This document shows positions 35,294 through 43,454 of a DNA stretch of 64,000 nt, one piece after another (positions within the stretch are counted from its first letter, which is position 1; every line of letters begins with the position of its first letter). The notes beneath the pieces are model-generated. The model had not been told where the DNA came from and did not search any database. It was given only the letters and a program-made list of their open reading frames with translations. A program made the position numbers and the translations under genes. Origin of the DNA: an uncultured Mucispirillum sp. (GTDB lineage Bacteria > Chrysiogenota > Deferribacteres > Deferribacterales > Mucispirillaceae); contig CALUZC010000004.1 of NCBI GenBank assembly GCA_944325215.1, positions 1 to 64,000 of the forward strand, given 5' to 3'.

Positions 35294-35925
35294 TGGGTAG
35301 GGTTAATTCCTAACCCAATGAGCGTCATTTTTACTCCCATTGCAACAATAAAAACCTGCATAATCCTTGCTGTTACAAAAAGAACAAGTTTACCAAGTAA
35401 CCTTTCTATAAATACTGCCATATAAAAAAGCACTGCCATAAAAAGAAATGCCACAATAACACCTGTAACAGTAGTTTTCATACCACCTTCAGCTGCCATA
35501 ACTACAATGGTAGAAAGTGTCCCCGGACCAATAAGCATGGGAAATGCCATAGGTATAATAGAGCGGCGTATAAGTTCATCTTCACTCATATCTTGATAGT
35601 GAGCAAAATCACGGGTAGATGTATTTGTAAATAACAGATTTTTTATACCCATAACTACAAGAATAAGACCACCTGCAATACGCAGCTCATTAAGGGATAC
35701 TCTAAACATGTAATCCATTACAACAGGACCAACAAATAAAAATATCATAACTATAACAAAGGCTGTAATTAGGATATTTCTAAATAAATGTTTTCTTATT
35801 TTTACAGGCATGCCATCTGTCATGGCTATAAACTGTGGCAGGTTGCCAAAAGGGTTCATAACTGCAATAACTGCAATGGTTGATAAAAATATTGCATATA
35901 CTGCTGATTCTATATTTGCAAACAT
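35290..35925 (-). CDS. MarC family integral membrane protein
   Basis: A 211-residue protein of the MarC/YhgN family with six hydrophobic segments. Typical motifs are AVMNPFGNLPQFIAMT near residue 22, GGLILVVMGIKN and PMAFPMLIGPGTLSTIVV. The biochemical role of the family is not established. The gene converges with the Pro/Glu-rich gene and diverges from ridA. Confidence 0.93.
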   Translation of the reverse strand: MFANIESAVYAIFLSTIAVIAVMNPFGNLPQFIAMTDGMPVKIRKHLFRNILITAFVIVMIFLFVGPVVMDYMFRVSLNELRIAGGLILVVMGIKNLLFTNTSTRDFAHYQDMSEDELIRRSIIPMAFPMLIGPGTLSTIVVMAAEGGMKTTVTGVIVAFLFMAVLFYMAVFIERLLGKLVLFVTARIMQVFIVAMGVKMTLIGLGINPTH

Positions 35926-36052
35926 AATTATACCTTAAATTATACTTTATAACTGCAATATATACTTTTTTAATATAATATCAAGTAAAATTTATTGACT
36001 TATTATTATACTTATAACATATTAGAAAAAAGTTTAAAAAGGGAAAGAAAAC

Positions 36053-36427
36053 ATGAAAAAAGAAATAGCAACAGAAAACGCTCCAAAGGCAATAGGACCA
36101 TACTCTCAAGGTATTTTATGGAATGATTTAATTTTTGCTTCAGGTCAGATTCCAGTAAACCCTGCCACTTCAGAAATACCAAATGGGATTAAAGAGCAGA
36201 CTACTCAAGTTTTAAAAAATATATATGCCATATTAGAAAGCGAAGGTTCCAGCATTAAAAATGTTATAAAAACAACTGTATTTATAAAAGATATGAATGA
36301 TTTTGTGCAGATGAATGAAGTTTATGAATCATTTTTTCAAAAACCATTTCCTGCAAGAAGCACTGTGGAAGTAGCAAGGCTTCCTAAAGATGTTTTAGTG
36401 GAAATAGAAGTAATAGCACATAAATAG
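36053..36427 (+). CDS. ridA: RidA family enamine/imine deaminase
   Basis: A 124-residue YjgF/YER057c/UK114 protein. RidA hydrolyses reactive enamines and imines such as 2-aminoacrylate released by PLP enzymes, sparing them from damage. Family motifs are [20 protein letters not shown], a QTTQVLKNI helix, and the C-terminal [25 protein letters not shown], which contains the conserved Arg that binds the substrate carboxylate. AAAGGG precedes the ATG. Length is normal. Confidence 0.96.
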   Translation: MKKEIATENAPKAIGPYSQGILWNDLIFASGQIPVNPATSEIPNGIKEQTTQVLKNIYAILESEGSSIKNVIKTTVFIKDMNDFVQMNEVYESFFQKPFPARSTVEVARLPKDVLVEIEVIAHK

Positions 36428-36438
36428 TTTTTGCTATC

Positions 36439-36468
36439 TTGACATATATATAAGCATTTTGGTATAAT
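36439..36468 (+). promoter_or_regulatory. Sigma-70 promoter for rmlACBD
   Basis: TTGACA (36439-36444), an 18-base spacer and TATAAT (36463-36468) match both consensus hexamers exactly. The first rml ATG lies at 36496, so the leader is about 20 bases. Confidence 0.85.
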
Positions 36469-36495
36469 GCCATTAATATTTATTATGAGGTTAGT

Positions 36496-37374
36496 ATGAA
36501 AGGTATAATTTTAGCAGGTGGTTCAGGCACAAGGCTTTATCCCTTAACAATGACTATTTCAAAACAGTTACTTCCAGTATATGATAAGCCTATGATATTT
36601 TATCCATTATCTACATTAATGCTTGCAGGTATAAAGGATATTTTAATTATTTCCACACCTCATGATTTACCTAAATTTAGGGAGCTTTTAGGTGATGGCT
36701 CTAATTATGGCATTAAATTAAGTTATGAAGTGCAGCCTAGCCCTGACGGTTTAGCTCAAGCTTTCATCATTGGTGAAAAATTTATTGATGGGGATAGCTG
36801 TGCTATGATATTAGGTGATAATATTTTTTACGGTAATGGTCTTTCCCGTCATCTACAAAGGGCAGCTTCTAATGAAAACGGTGCTACGATTTTTGGTTAT
36901 TACGTTGATGATCCAGAACGTTTTGGCATTGTAGAATTTGATGAAAATGGTAAAGCTATATCTATAGAAGAAAAACCAAAAAACCCAAAAAGCAATTATT
37001 GTGTAACAGGGCTTTATTTTTACGATAATAGAGTTTGTGAATTTGCTCATCAAGTAAAACCATCTGCAAGAGGTGAGCTTGAGATTACAGATTTAAACAA
37101 TATGTATCTTAAAGAAGGCTCATTAAATGTTATAACATTAGGCAGAGGTTATGCATGGCTTGATACTGGCACAATAGAGGCTTTAGCTTATGCTGGAGAA
37201 TTTATAAGGGTTATAGAAAAACGCCAGGGTATTCAGGTTGCTGCTATTGAAGAAATAGCATACAGGCATGGGTGGATTTCAAAAGATGAGCTTTTAGCAT
37301 CTGCTAAAAAATATGGTAAAAGTCCATACGGAGAATTTTTATATACAGTAGCAGAAGGAAAATATTTAGGGTAG
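36496..37374 (+). CDS. rmlA: Glucose-1-phosphate thymidylyltransferase RmlA
   Basis: A 292-residue nucleotidyltransferase and first step of dTDP-L-rhamnose synthesis (glucose-1-phosphate plus dTTP gives dTDP-glucose). The nucleotide-binding motif [16 protein letters not shown] is at residues 3-18, then [28 protein letters not shown] with the metal-binding Asp, and the C-terminal segment GYAWLDTGT. The length matches RmlA. It is the first gene of an rmlACBD operon. Confidence 0.97.
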   Translation: MKGIILAGGSGTRLYPLTMTISKQLLPVYDKPMIFYPLSTLMLAGIKDILIISTPHDLPKFRELLGDGSNYGIKLSYEVQPSPDGLAQAFIIGEKFIDGDSCAMILGDNIFYGNGLSRHLQRAASNENGATIFGYYVDDPERFGIVEFDENGKAISIEEKPKNPKSNYCVTGLYFYDNRVCEFAHQVKPSARGELEITDLNNMYLKEGSLNVITLGRGYAWLDTGTIEALAYAGEFIRVIEKRQGIQVAAIEEIAYRHGWISKDELLASAKKYGKSPYGEFLYTVAEGKYLG

Positions 37375-37378
37375 AATT

Positions 37379-37930
37379 ATGAATGTAATTAAAACAGAGA
37401 TTGATGGTGTTGTTATTATAGAACCAAAAGTATTTGGCGATAAAAGAGGTTATTTTTTTGAAAGCTACTCTTTAAAAAAAATGCAAGAACATGGTCTAGA
37501 TTATAATTTTGTGCAGGATAACCAATCATTTTCTGCTAATAAAGGCACATTAAGAGGAATACACTTTCAAAATGGTGATGCAGCTCAGGCAAAACTTGTT
37601 AGGGTTTGTTCTGGTGCAGTATTAGATGTGGCAGTTGATTTAAGAAAAGGTTCGCCTACTTATAAGAAATGGATAGCTGTAGAATTAAGTGCAGAAAATA
37701 AACGCCAGCTTTTAATTCCCAGGGGTTTTGGTCATGGTTTTGTTACATTAACAGATAATGTTGAATTTTTATATAAAGCAGATAATTATTATAACGCAGA
37801 GCAGGATAGAAGTATATTATGGTGTGATGAAGAAATAGGGATAGACTGGCAGGTAAAAAACCCTATAGTTTCAGAAAAAGATGCTGCAGCACCAAAATTA
37901 TCAGAAAGCGATGTAAATTTTAAATATTAA
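37379..37930 (+). CDS. rmlC: dTDP-4-dehydrorhamnose 3,5-epimerase RmlC
   Basis: A 183-residue cupin-type epimerase. Signatures include EPKVFGDKRGYFFESY, FVQDNQSFSANKGTLRGIHFQ with the catalytic His in the GIHF motif, LVRVCSGAVLDVAVDLRKGSPTY and LLIPRGFGHGFVTL. It epimerises the 4-keto sugar made by RmlB. It lies four bases after rmlA. Length is usual. Confidence 0.97.
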   Translation: MNVIKTEIDGVVIIEPKVFGDKRGYFFESYSLKKMQEHGLDYNFVQDNQSFSANKGTLRGIHFQNGDAAQAKLVRVCSGAVLDVAVDLRKGSPTYKKWIAVELSAENKRQLLIPRGFGHGFVTLTDNVEFLYKADNYYNAEQDRSILWCDEEIGIDWQVKNPIVSEKDAAAPKLSESDVNFKY

Positions 37931-37940
37931 GAGGAATAAA

Positions 37941-38960
37941 ATGAAAATAATAGTTACAGGTGGAGCAGGTTTTATTGGTGGTAATTTTGTTCACTATATG
38001 ATGAATAAATATAAAGATTATAAAATTATTTGCCTTGATGCATTAACTTATGCTGGCAATATGGAAACATTAGAAAGTGTCCAAGATAACCCTAATTTTA
38101 AATTTTACAAAGCTGATATTGCTGATAGAAATGCAGTTTATGAAATATTTGAAAAAGAAAAACCAAATATAATAGTAAATTTTGCAGCAGAAAGCCATGT
38201 GGACAGGTCTATTGATAATCCTTCCATATTTTTGCAGACTAATGTATTAGGCACTGGTGTATTAATGGACGCTTGTAGGAAATATGGAATAGACAGGTAT
38301 CATCAAGTATCAACAGATGAAGTGTATGGAGATTTACCACTAGACAGGCCTGACTTATTTTTTACAGAAACTACACCACTTCACACATCAAGCCCGTATT
38401 CTGCTTCTAAAGCATCAGCAGACTTATTAGTGCAGGCATACCATAGAACATTTAAGCTTCCTGTTACGATTTCAAGATGTTCTAATAACTATGGCCCATA
38501 CCATTTTCCAGAAAAACTTATTCCTTTAATGATAGCAAATGCATTAGCAGATAAAGAGCTTCCAGTATATGGAAAGGGAGAAAATGTTCGTGACTGGCTT
38601 TATGTGGAAGACCACTGTTCTGCCATAGATTTAATTATACATAAAGGTAGAGTTGGTGAAGTTTATAATATTGGTGGTCATAATGAAAAAACTAATCTGG
38701 AAGTTGTAAAAATTATTTTAAAAGAATTAAATAAAAGCGAAAGTTTAATAAAATATGTAACAGACAGGCCAGGCCATGATATGCGTTATGCCATAGACCC
38801 TACAAAAATACACAGCGAGCTTGGCTGGCTTCCTGCTACTAAGTTTGAAGATGGTATTAAAAAGACAATTCAGTGGTATCTTGATAATAAGTCATGGTGG
38901 CAAAATATTATAAATGGGGAATATAAAAAATATTATGATTTACATTATAAGGGAAGGTAG
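37941..38960 (+). CDS. rmlB: dTDP-glucose 4,6-dehydratase RmlB
   Basis: A 339-residue short-chain-dehydrogenase-type enzyme converting dTDP-glucose to dTDP-4-keto-6-deoxyglucose. The NAD motif GGAGFIGGNFVHYM is at residues 7-20. The active-site region reads VSTDEVYGDLP, and the YxxxK motif is YSASKASADLLV. NNYGPYHFPEKLIPL is a further signature. It lies ten bases after rmlC behind AAGAGGAA. Confidence 0.97.
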   Translation: MKIIVTGGAGFIGGNFVHYMMNKYKDYKIICLDALTYAGNMETLESVQDNPNFKFYKADIADRNAVYEIFEKEKPNIIVNFAAESHVDRSIDNPSIFLQTNVLGTGVLMDACRKYGIDRYHQVSTDEVYGDLPLDRPDLFFTETTPLHTSSPYSASKASADLLVQAYHRTFKLPVTISRCSNNYGPYHFPEKLIPLMIANALADKELPVYGKGENVRDWLYVEDHCSAIDLIIHKGRVGEVYNIGGHNEKTNLEVVKIILKELNKSESLIKYVTDRPGHDMRYAIDPTKIHSELGWLPATKFEDGIKKTIQWYLDNKSWWQNIINGEYKKYYDLHYKGR

Positions 38961-38963
38961 TTT

Positions 38964-39812
38964 ATGAAAGTTCTTGTTACAGGTGTAAAAGGGCAGCTTG
39001 GCTTTGATATATGCAATGAGCTTGCAAAAAGAGGCATTGAACATCAAGGTATTGATAGAGATGAATGTGATATTACAAACAAACAGGCAGTGTTTGATTA
39101 TATTTATAATTATGCTCCTGATGTGGTAGTGCATTGTGCTGCCTATACTGCTGTGGACAGGGCAGAATCAGAAGAGCATATTTGCAGGCGTGTAAACCGT
39201 GATGGAACTGAATATATTGCCCTTGCCTGTAAAACAATAAATGCTAAACTAGTATATATATCAACTGATTATGTATTTAATGGTGAAGGGGATAAATATT
39301 TTGAAGTAAATGATGCAGCAGGTCCTTTAAATATTTATGGTTTAACTAAACTTGAAGGTGAAGAACAGATTAAAAAAATATTAGATAAATATTTTATAAT
39401 TAGAACCTCCTGGGTATTTGGTGTAAACGGAAATAATTTTATAAATACTATGCTTCGCTTAGCAAGTGGTAATAAAGAACTTAAAATAGTATCAGACCAA
39501 ATAGGCAGCCCTACATTTACATATGATTTAGCACCATTGATTTGTGATATGATAGAAACAGATAAATACGGGACATACCATGCTACAAATGAAGGACTTT
39601 GTTCATGGGCTGAGTTTGCAGAATATATATTCCAAGTAGCAGGATTAAATATTGTGGTTCATCATATTACAACAGAAGAGTATCCTACTAAGGCAGAGCG
39701 TCCTAAAAACTCAAGATTAAGTAAATCATCTTTAGATGAGGCTGGGTTTAAAAGACTGCCTGAATGGAAAGATGCTGTTAAAAGATATATTGAGCAGTAT
39801 AATGGCAAATAA
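38964..39812 (+). CDS. rmlD: dTDP-4-dehydrorhamnose reductase RmlD
   Basis: A 282-residue reductase that makes dTDP-L-rhamnose with NADPH. Motifs are VTGVKGQLGFDI (nucleotide binding, residues 5-16), HCAAYTAVDRAE, YISTDYVFNGEGDKYFE, and YGLTKLEGE with the catalytic Tyr and Lys. The C-terminal RPKNSRLSKSSLDEAGF also fits. It begins three bases after the rmlB stop and ends at a strong terminator. The product probably feeds O-antigen or another rhamnose glycan. Confidence 0.96.
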   Translation: MKVLVTGVKGQLGFDICNELAKRGIEHQGIDRDECDITNKQAVFDYIYNYAPDVVVHCAAYTAVDRAESEEHICRRVNRDGTEYIALACKTINAKLVYISTDYVFNGEGDKYFEVNDAAGPLNIYGLTKLEGEEQIKKILDKYFIIRTSWVFGVNGNNFINTMLRLASGNKELKIVSDQIGSPTFTYDLAPLICDMIETDKYGTYHATNEGLCSWAEFAEYIFQVAGLNIVVHHITTEEYPTKAERPKNSRLSKSSLDEAGFKRLPEWKDAVKRYIEQYNGK

Positions 39813-39840
39813 TATTTTATATTAATATTTATAAAAATGA

Positions 39841-39876
39841 AATGCCGAAAGGAAAACCTTTCGGCATTTTTTTTAC
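39841..39876. terminator. Bidirectional intrinsic terminator (rml / catalase)
   Basis: A 12-bp stem (AATGCCGAAAGG at 39841-39852 with CCTTTCGGCATT at 39857-39868), a 4-base loop and a run of eight or more T bases on the plus strand. It ends the rml operon. The A-rich other side can also serve the converging catalase gene. Confidence 0.9.
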
Positions 39877-39891
39877 AGAGATAAGAGTAGT

Positions 39892-41394
39892 TTATTTAGT
39901 TGCTTTTACCCTTTCTTCTTGGGATAAAGCGGCTAATTCTTTTACTTTATTAATATCAAGTTTTAATGCTTCTGCAACCATTGTGCCATATTTTTGGCTT
40001 GCTTTATAAAAGAGTGCAGTTTGTCTGTATTGTATATTTTCATTAGCTCCACCTAAATTTCCAGCAATATTTGATACGGTGTTAGCTTTTTCACTGTCAT
40101 TCATTACTCTATCAAAAAGTTCACCAGCCTGTATAAAATCCACATCTTCTAATTTCCTATCATGCCTGCCAATAGAGCCAGATATATCAATAAATGGTGG
40201 GTTAAATGCTGCATTAGTTTCAATGCCTGTAAATGAGCTTGGAAAATAATGGTATTCTGAACCACCATTATCCACATTCATAGCACCATCTCTTATGCCA
40301 GAATGGAATGGACATCTTGGTTTATTAACAGGTATTTGGTGAGAGTTTGAACCTAAACGCCACCTGTGAGCATCGCCATAGGCGAAAAGCCTGCCTTGTA
40401 GAAGTTTATCAGGCGATGCTGCTACACCTGGAACTAAATTAGCAGGTGAGAATGCAACTTGTTCAACTTCTGCAAAAAAGTTATCTGGGTTTTTATCAAG
40501 CACTAATTTACCAAGTGGTATAAGTGGAAAATCACTATGATACCAAACTTTTGTAACATCAAATGGGTCAAATTTATAATTTTTTGCCTGTTCTGGTGTC
40601 ATAATTTGTACAAACACGTCCCATGCAGGAAAATCATTATTTTCAATTGCTTTAAATAAATCTTCAGTAGCATGGTCAGGGTTAATGCCTGCCATTTCAA
40701 CAGCTTCAGCATTAGTCATAGTTTTATTGCCCTGGCATGTTTTAAAGTGGTATTTTACCCATACATATTCATTTTTATCATTATACCACATAAAAGTATG
40801 GCTTGAATGTCCATTCATATGCCTGTAACTGTAAGGTGTTCCTCTATCAGAAAACAGAATAGTTACCTGATGAATAGATTCTGGAGTAAGTGAGAAGAAA
40901 TCCCAAGCCATATTAGCATCATGCAGATTAGTTTGTGGGTTGCGTTTTTGAGTGTGTATAAGGTCTGGGAATTTTAATGCATCACGTATAAAAAATACTG
41001 GTGTATTATTACCAACTATATCATAGTTACCTTCTTCTGTATAAAATTTAACAGCAAAACCACGTGGATCTCTTGCAGAATCAGCAGAACCTTTTTCGCC
41101 TCCAACTGTTGAAAACCTTAAAAATACATCAGTTTTTTTACCAACTTTAGAAAAAAGTTTTGCTTTAGTATATTTAGATAAGTCATTAGTTACTTCAAAA
41201 TAACCCTTTGCTCCAGCTCCTTTAGCATGCACAACTCTTTCTGGTATTCTTTCTCTATTAAAATGTGCAAGTTTTTCAACTAAGTGAAAATCCTGCAGTA
41301 AAGTATAACCATTTTCCCTTTCACCTGCTGTAACAGATGATAAATCACTGCCAACAGGTATCCCTTGTGATGTTGTTAAATATTTTTTGTCCAT
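39892..41394 (-). CDS. katA: Heme catalase
   Basis: A 500-residue clade-3-type monofunctional catalase (small subunit). It breaks hydrogen peroxide into water and oxygen. Key residues: the catalytic His in [13 protein letters not shown] (near residue 57), the Asn in [13 protein letters not shown] (near 130), and the heme-ligating Tyr in [18 protein letters not shown] (near 340). The ATG lies behind a consensus AGGAGG. It is divergent from the peptide-permease operon. In an anaerobe of the gut mucosa it would protect against host or local peroxide. Confidence 0.96.
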   Translation of the reverse strand: MDKKYLTTSQGIPVGSDLSSVTAGERENGYTLLQDFHLVEKLAHFNRERIPERVVHAKGAGAKGYFEVTNDLSKYTKAKLFSKVGKKTDVFLRFSTVGGEKGSADSARDPRGFAVKFYTEEGNYDIVGNNTPVFFIRDALKFPDLIHTQKRNPQTNLHDANMAWDFFSLTPESIHQVTILFSDRGTPYSYRHMNGHSSHTFMWYNDKNEYVWVKYHFKTCQGNKTMTNAEAVEMAGINPDHATEDLFKAIENNDFPAWDVFVQIMTPEQAKNYKFDPFDVTKVWYHSDFPLIPLGKLVLDKNPDNFFAEVEQVAFSPANLVPGVAASPDKLLQGRLFAYGDAHRWRLGSNSHQIPVNKPRCPFHSGIRDGAMNVDNGGSEYHYFPSSFTGIETNAAFNPPFIDISGSIGRHDRKLEDVDFIQAGELFDRVMNDSEKANTVSNIAGNLGGANENIQYRQTALFYKASQKYGTMVAEALKLDINKVKELAALSQEERVKATK

Positions 41395-41535
41395 ATCATT
41401 ATCCTCCTGAAAAAGATAATAACAGTAATAATAACAATAATCAATACTTTTTTATAAAAAACAACAAAATAAGATTATTTGTATGATTTATTTATTATTC
41501 TACAGCGAGAAAAGCATAAAAGTATTAAAAAATAT

Positions 41536-41564
41536 TTGACATGATACATATGTATCTATTAATA
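41536..41564 (+). promoter_or_regulatory. Putative promoter with palindromic operator upstream of permease operon
   Basis: TTGACA lies at 41536-41541. A perfect 14-base palindrome, GATACATATGTATC, fills 41543-41556 in the spacer, and an A/T-rich -10 candidate (TTAATA) lies at 41559-41564. A palindrome between the hexamers is typical of a repressor site. The regulator is unknown. Confidence 0.5.
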
Positions 41565-41599
41565 ATATAATATTACTATTAAATAAATTAAGGTTATAC

Positions 41600-42586
41600 A
41601 TGGCTAGATATACACTAAAAAGGCTTTTTGCAATGATACCTATGTTTATTGGTATTACAATTATATGTTTTATAGTTATCCATCTTGCACCGGGAGATGC
41701 AGCAGAAATCAGGGCAAATATGGGGGCAAAGTATTCAGAAACGGCAAGAGCAAAATTTGAAGCTATGTATGGGCTTGATAAGCCACTGGTGGAACAATAT
41801 ATAATATGGCTAAAGAAAGTATTAGTTTTTGATTTTGGCAATTCATTTGCAGGTGATAATAAAAGTGTAGCCGAAAAGATTGGTGAAAGGCTGCATATAA
41901 CAGTTGGTCTAAATCTACTTGCTATGTTTTTTATTTTTTTAATAGGGCTGCCATTGGGGGTTATTTCTGCATATTATCAAAACAGCATACTTGATAAATC
42001 GATTACTGTAATAGTTTTTATAGGTTTTGCTGTGCCTACATTTTGGCTTGCAGTAATTTGTATGTATTATTTTAGTATTATGTTAGGCTGGTTTCCTATT
42101 TCTGGGCTTTACACGGAATATTTATATGACTATATGTCCACATGGGGAAAAATAAAAGATATTGCAGCTCATTTAGCTCTGCCATTAGCTATTTCAGTAT
42201 TTGGTTCTCTAGCTGGAATATCTCGGTTTGCAAGAACTTCCACATTAGAAGTTTTAAATGAAGATTATATTACAGCAGCACGTGCAAGGGGTATTAGTGA
42301 AGGAAAAGTTTTATTTTCCCATGCATTAAGAAATGCATTACTGCCTGTAATTACTATATTAGGTCTATCAATTCCTGGGCTTATTGGAAGTTCTGTTATA
42401 TTCGAATCTATATTTAGTATTCCAGGCATGGGGCAGCTTTTTTATAATTCTGTCCTCATGCGTGATTATCCTGTTATTATGGGTATATTAGTAATAGGTG
42501 CATTACTTACATTAATAGGTAATTTAATTGCTGATTTAGCTTATGCTTTTGCTGACCCTAGAATACGCTATGGTAAAAAGGGGTAG
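41600..42586 (+). CDS. Peptide ABC transporter permease (DppB/OppB type)
   Basis: A 328-residue inner-membrane permease of the dipeptide/oligopeptide/nickel family, with about six membrane segments. The start RYTLKRLFAMIPMFIGITIICFIVIHLAPGD is typical of DppB. The ATPase-docking EAA loop reads EDYITAARARGISEGKVLFSHALRNALLP, and the C-terminus FADPRIRYG is also characteristic. It pairs with the next gene. No solute-binding protein or ATPase gene is adjacent, so these would be encoded elsewhere. The substrate is probably peptides but could be another solute. Confidence 0.92.
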   Translation: MARYTLKRLFAMIPMFIGITIICFIVIHLAPGDAAEIRANMGAKYSETARAKFEAMYGLDKPLVEQYIIWLKKVLVFDFGNSFAGDNKSVAEKIGERLHITVGLNLLAMFFIFLIGLPLGVISAYYQNSILDKSITVIVFIGFAVPTFWLAVICMYYFSIMLGWFPISGLYTEYLYDYMSTWGKIKDIAAHLALPLAISVFGSLAGISRFARTSTLEVLNEDYITAARARGISEGKVLFSHALRNALLPVITILGLSIPGLIGSSVIFESIFSIPGMGQLFYNSVLMRDYPVIMGILVIGALLTLIGNLIADLAYAFADPRIRYGKKG

Positions 42587-42588
42587 TC

Positions 42589-43446
42589 ATGGAAAGAAAT
42601 ATGCTTCGTAAGAAAATATTTGCACCAATAAATAAAAATATACTTTTAATTACTGGGGCTTCCATAGTGTTATTTTTTATAGTAGTGGCAATATTTGCAC
42701 CATTTATTGCTACTCATAACCCAGCAGATACAAATATGCATACCATATTTTTACCACCAAGTGCAGAACATTATTTTGGAACAGATGATATTGGAAGAGA
42801 TGTTTTTTCAAGGGTAGTATATGGCACACGTATTTCATTATTTGTAGGCTTTATTGCAGTTGGAATATCACTTATTATTGGTATTATTTTGGGGCTTGCT
42901 TCAGGGTATTATGGTGGTATAATAGATAGTATTATAATGCGATTTACAGATATTATGCTTAGTTTCCCAACATTTTTTTTAATACTGGCAGTAATTGCAT
43001 TTTTAAAACCATCACTTGTAAATGTAATGGTTGTAATAGGTCTTACAGGCTGGATGGGGGTGGCACGCCTTGTTCGAGCAGAAGTAATGAGTGTTAAAAA
43101 CAGGGAATATATTACTGCTGCCATACTACAGGGTTTAAGCCACTGGAGAATAATGTTTAAGCATATTTTACCAAATGTATTATCCCCAATATTTGTAACT
43201 GCTACATTAGGTATTGCAGGCGCTATACTTTTAGAATCATCATTAAGTTTTTTAGGTTTAGGTGTTCAGCCTCCTACTGCTTCATGGGGCAATATTTTAA
43301 CTGATGGGCAGAGTAATATAATAAATGCCTGGTGGCTTTCATTGTTTCCAGGTCTTGCCATAGTATTTACAGCATTAGGTTATAATTTACTAGGTGAAGG
43401 GTTGCGTGATGTTCTTGATCCTAAAAATAAAAAAGATAGTAATTAG
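42589..43446 (+). CDS. Peptide ABC transporter permease (DppC/OppC type)
   Basis: A 285-residue partner permease. It has the OppC-type N-terminus, with one membrane segment and then the HNPADTNMHTIFLPPSAEHYFGTDDIGRDVFSRVVYGTRISL signature in the loop. The EAA loop is NREYITAAILQGLSHWRIMFKHILPNVLSP, and the end LGEGLRDVLDPK matches DppC. Two bases separate it from the DppB-type gene, and the M66 protease gene follows after nine bases, placing both permeases and the protease in one operon. Confidence 0.92.
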   Translation: MERNMLRKKIFAPINKNILLITGASIVLFFIVVAIFAPFIATHNPADTNMHTIFLPPSAEHYFGTDDIGRDVFSRVVYGTRISLFVGFIAVGISLIIGIILGLASGYYGGIIDSIIMRFTDIMLSFPTFFLILAVIAFLKPSLVNVMVVIGLTGWMGVARLVRAEVMSVKNREYITAAILQGLSHWRIMFKHILPNVLSPIFVTATLGIAGAILLESSLSFLGLGVQPPTASWGNILTDGQSNIINAWWLSLFPGLAIVFTALGYNLLGEGLRDVLDPKNKKDSN

Positions 43447-43454
43447 GTGATATT

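Noticed and set aside
41395-41470. Possible Fur/PerR-type box upstream of catalase
   Set aside because: The GATAATAAC-like stretch matches a consensus only loosely, and in such AT-rich DNA chance matches are common.
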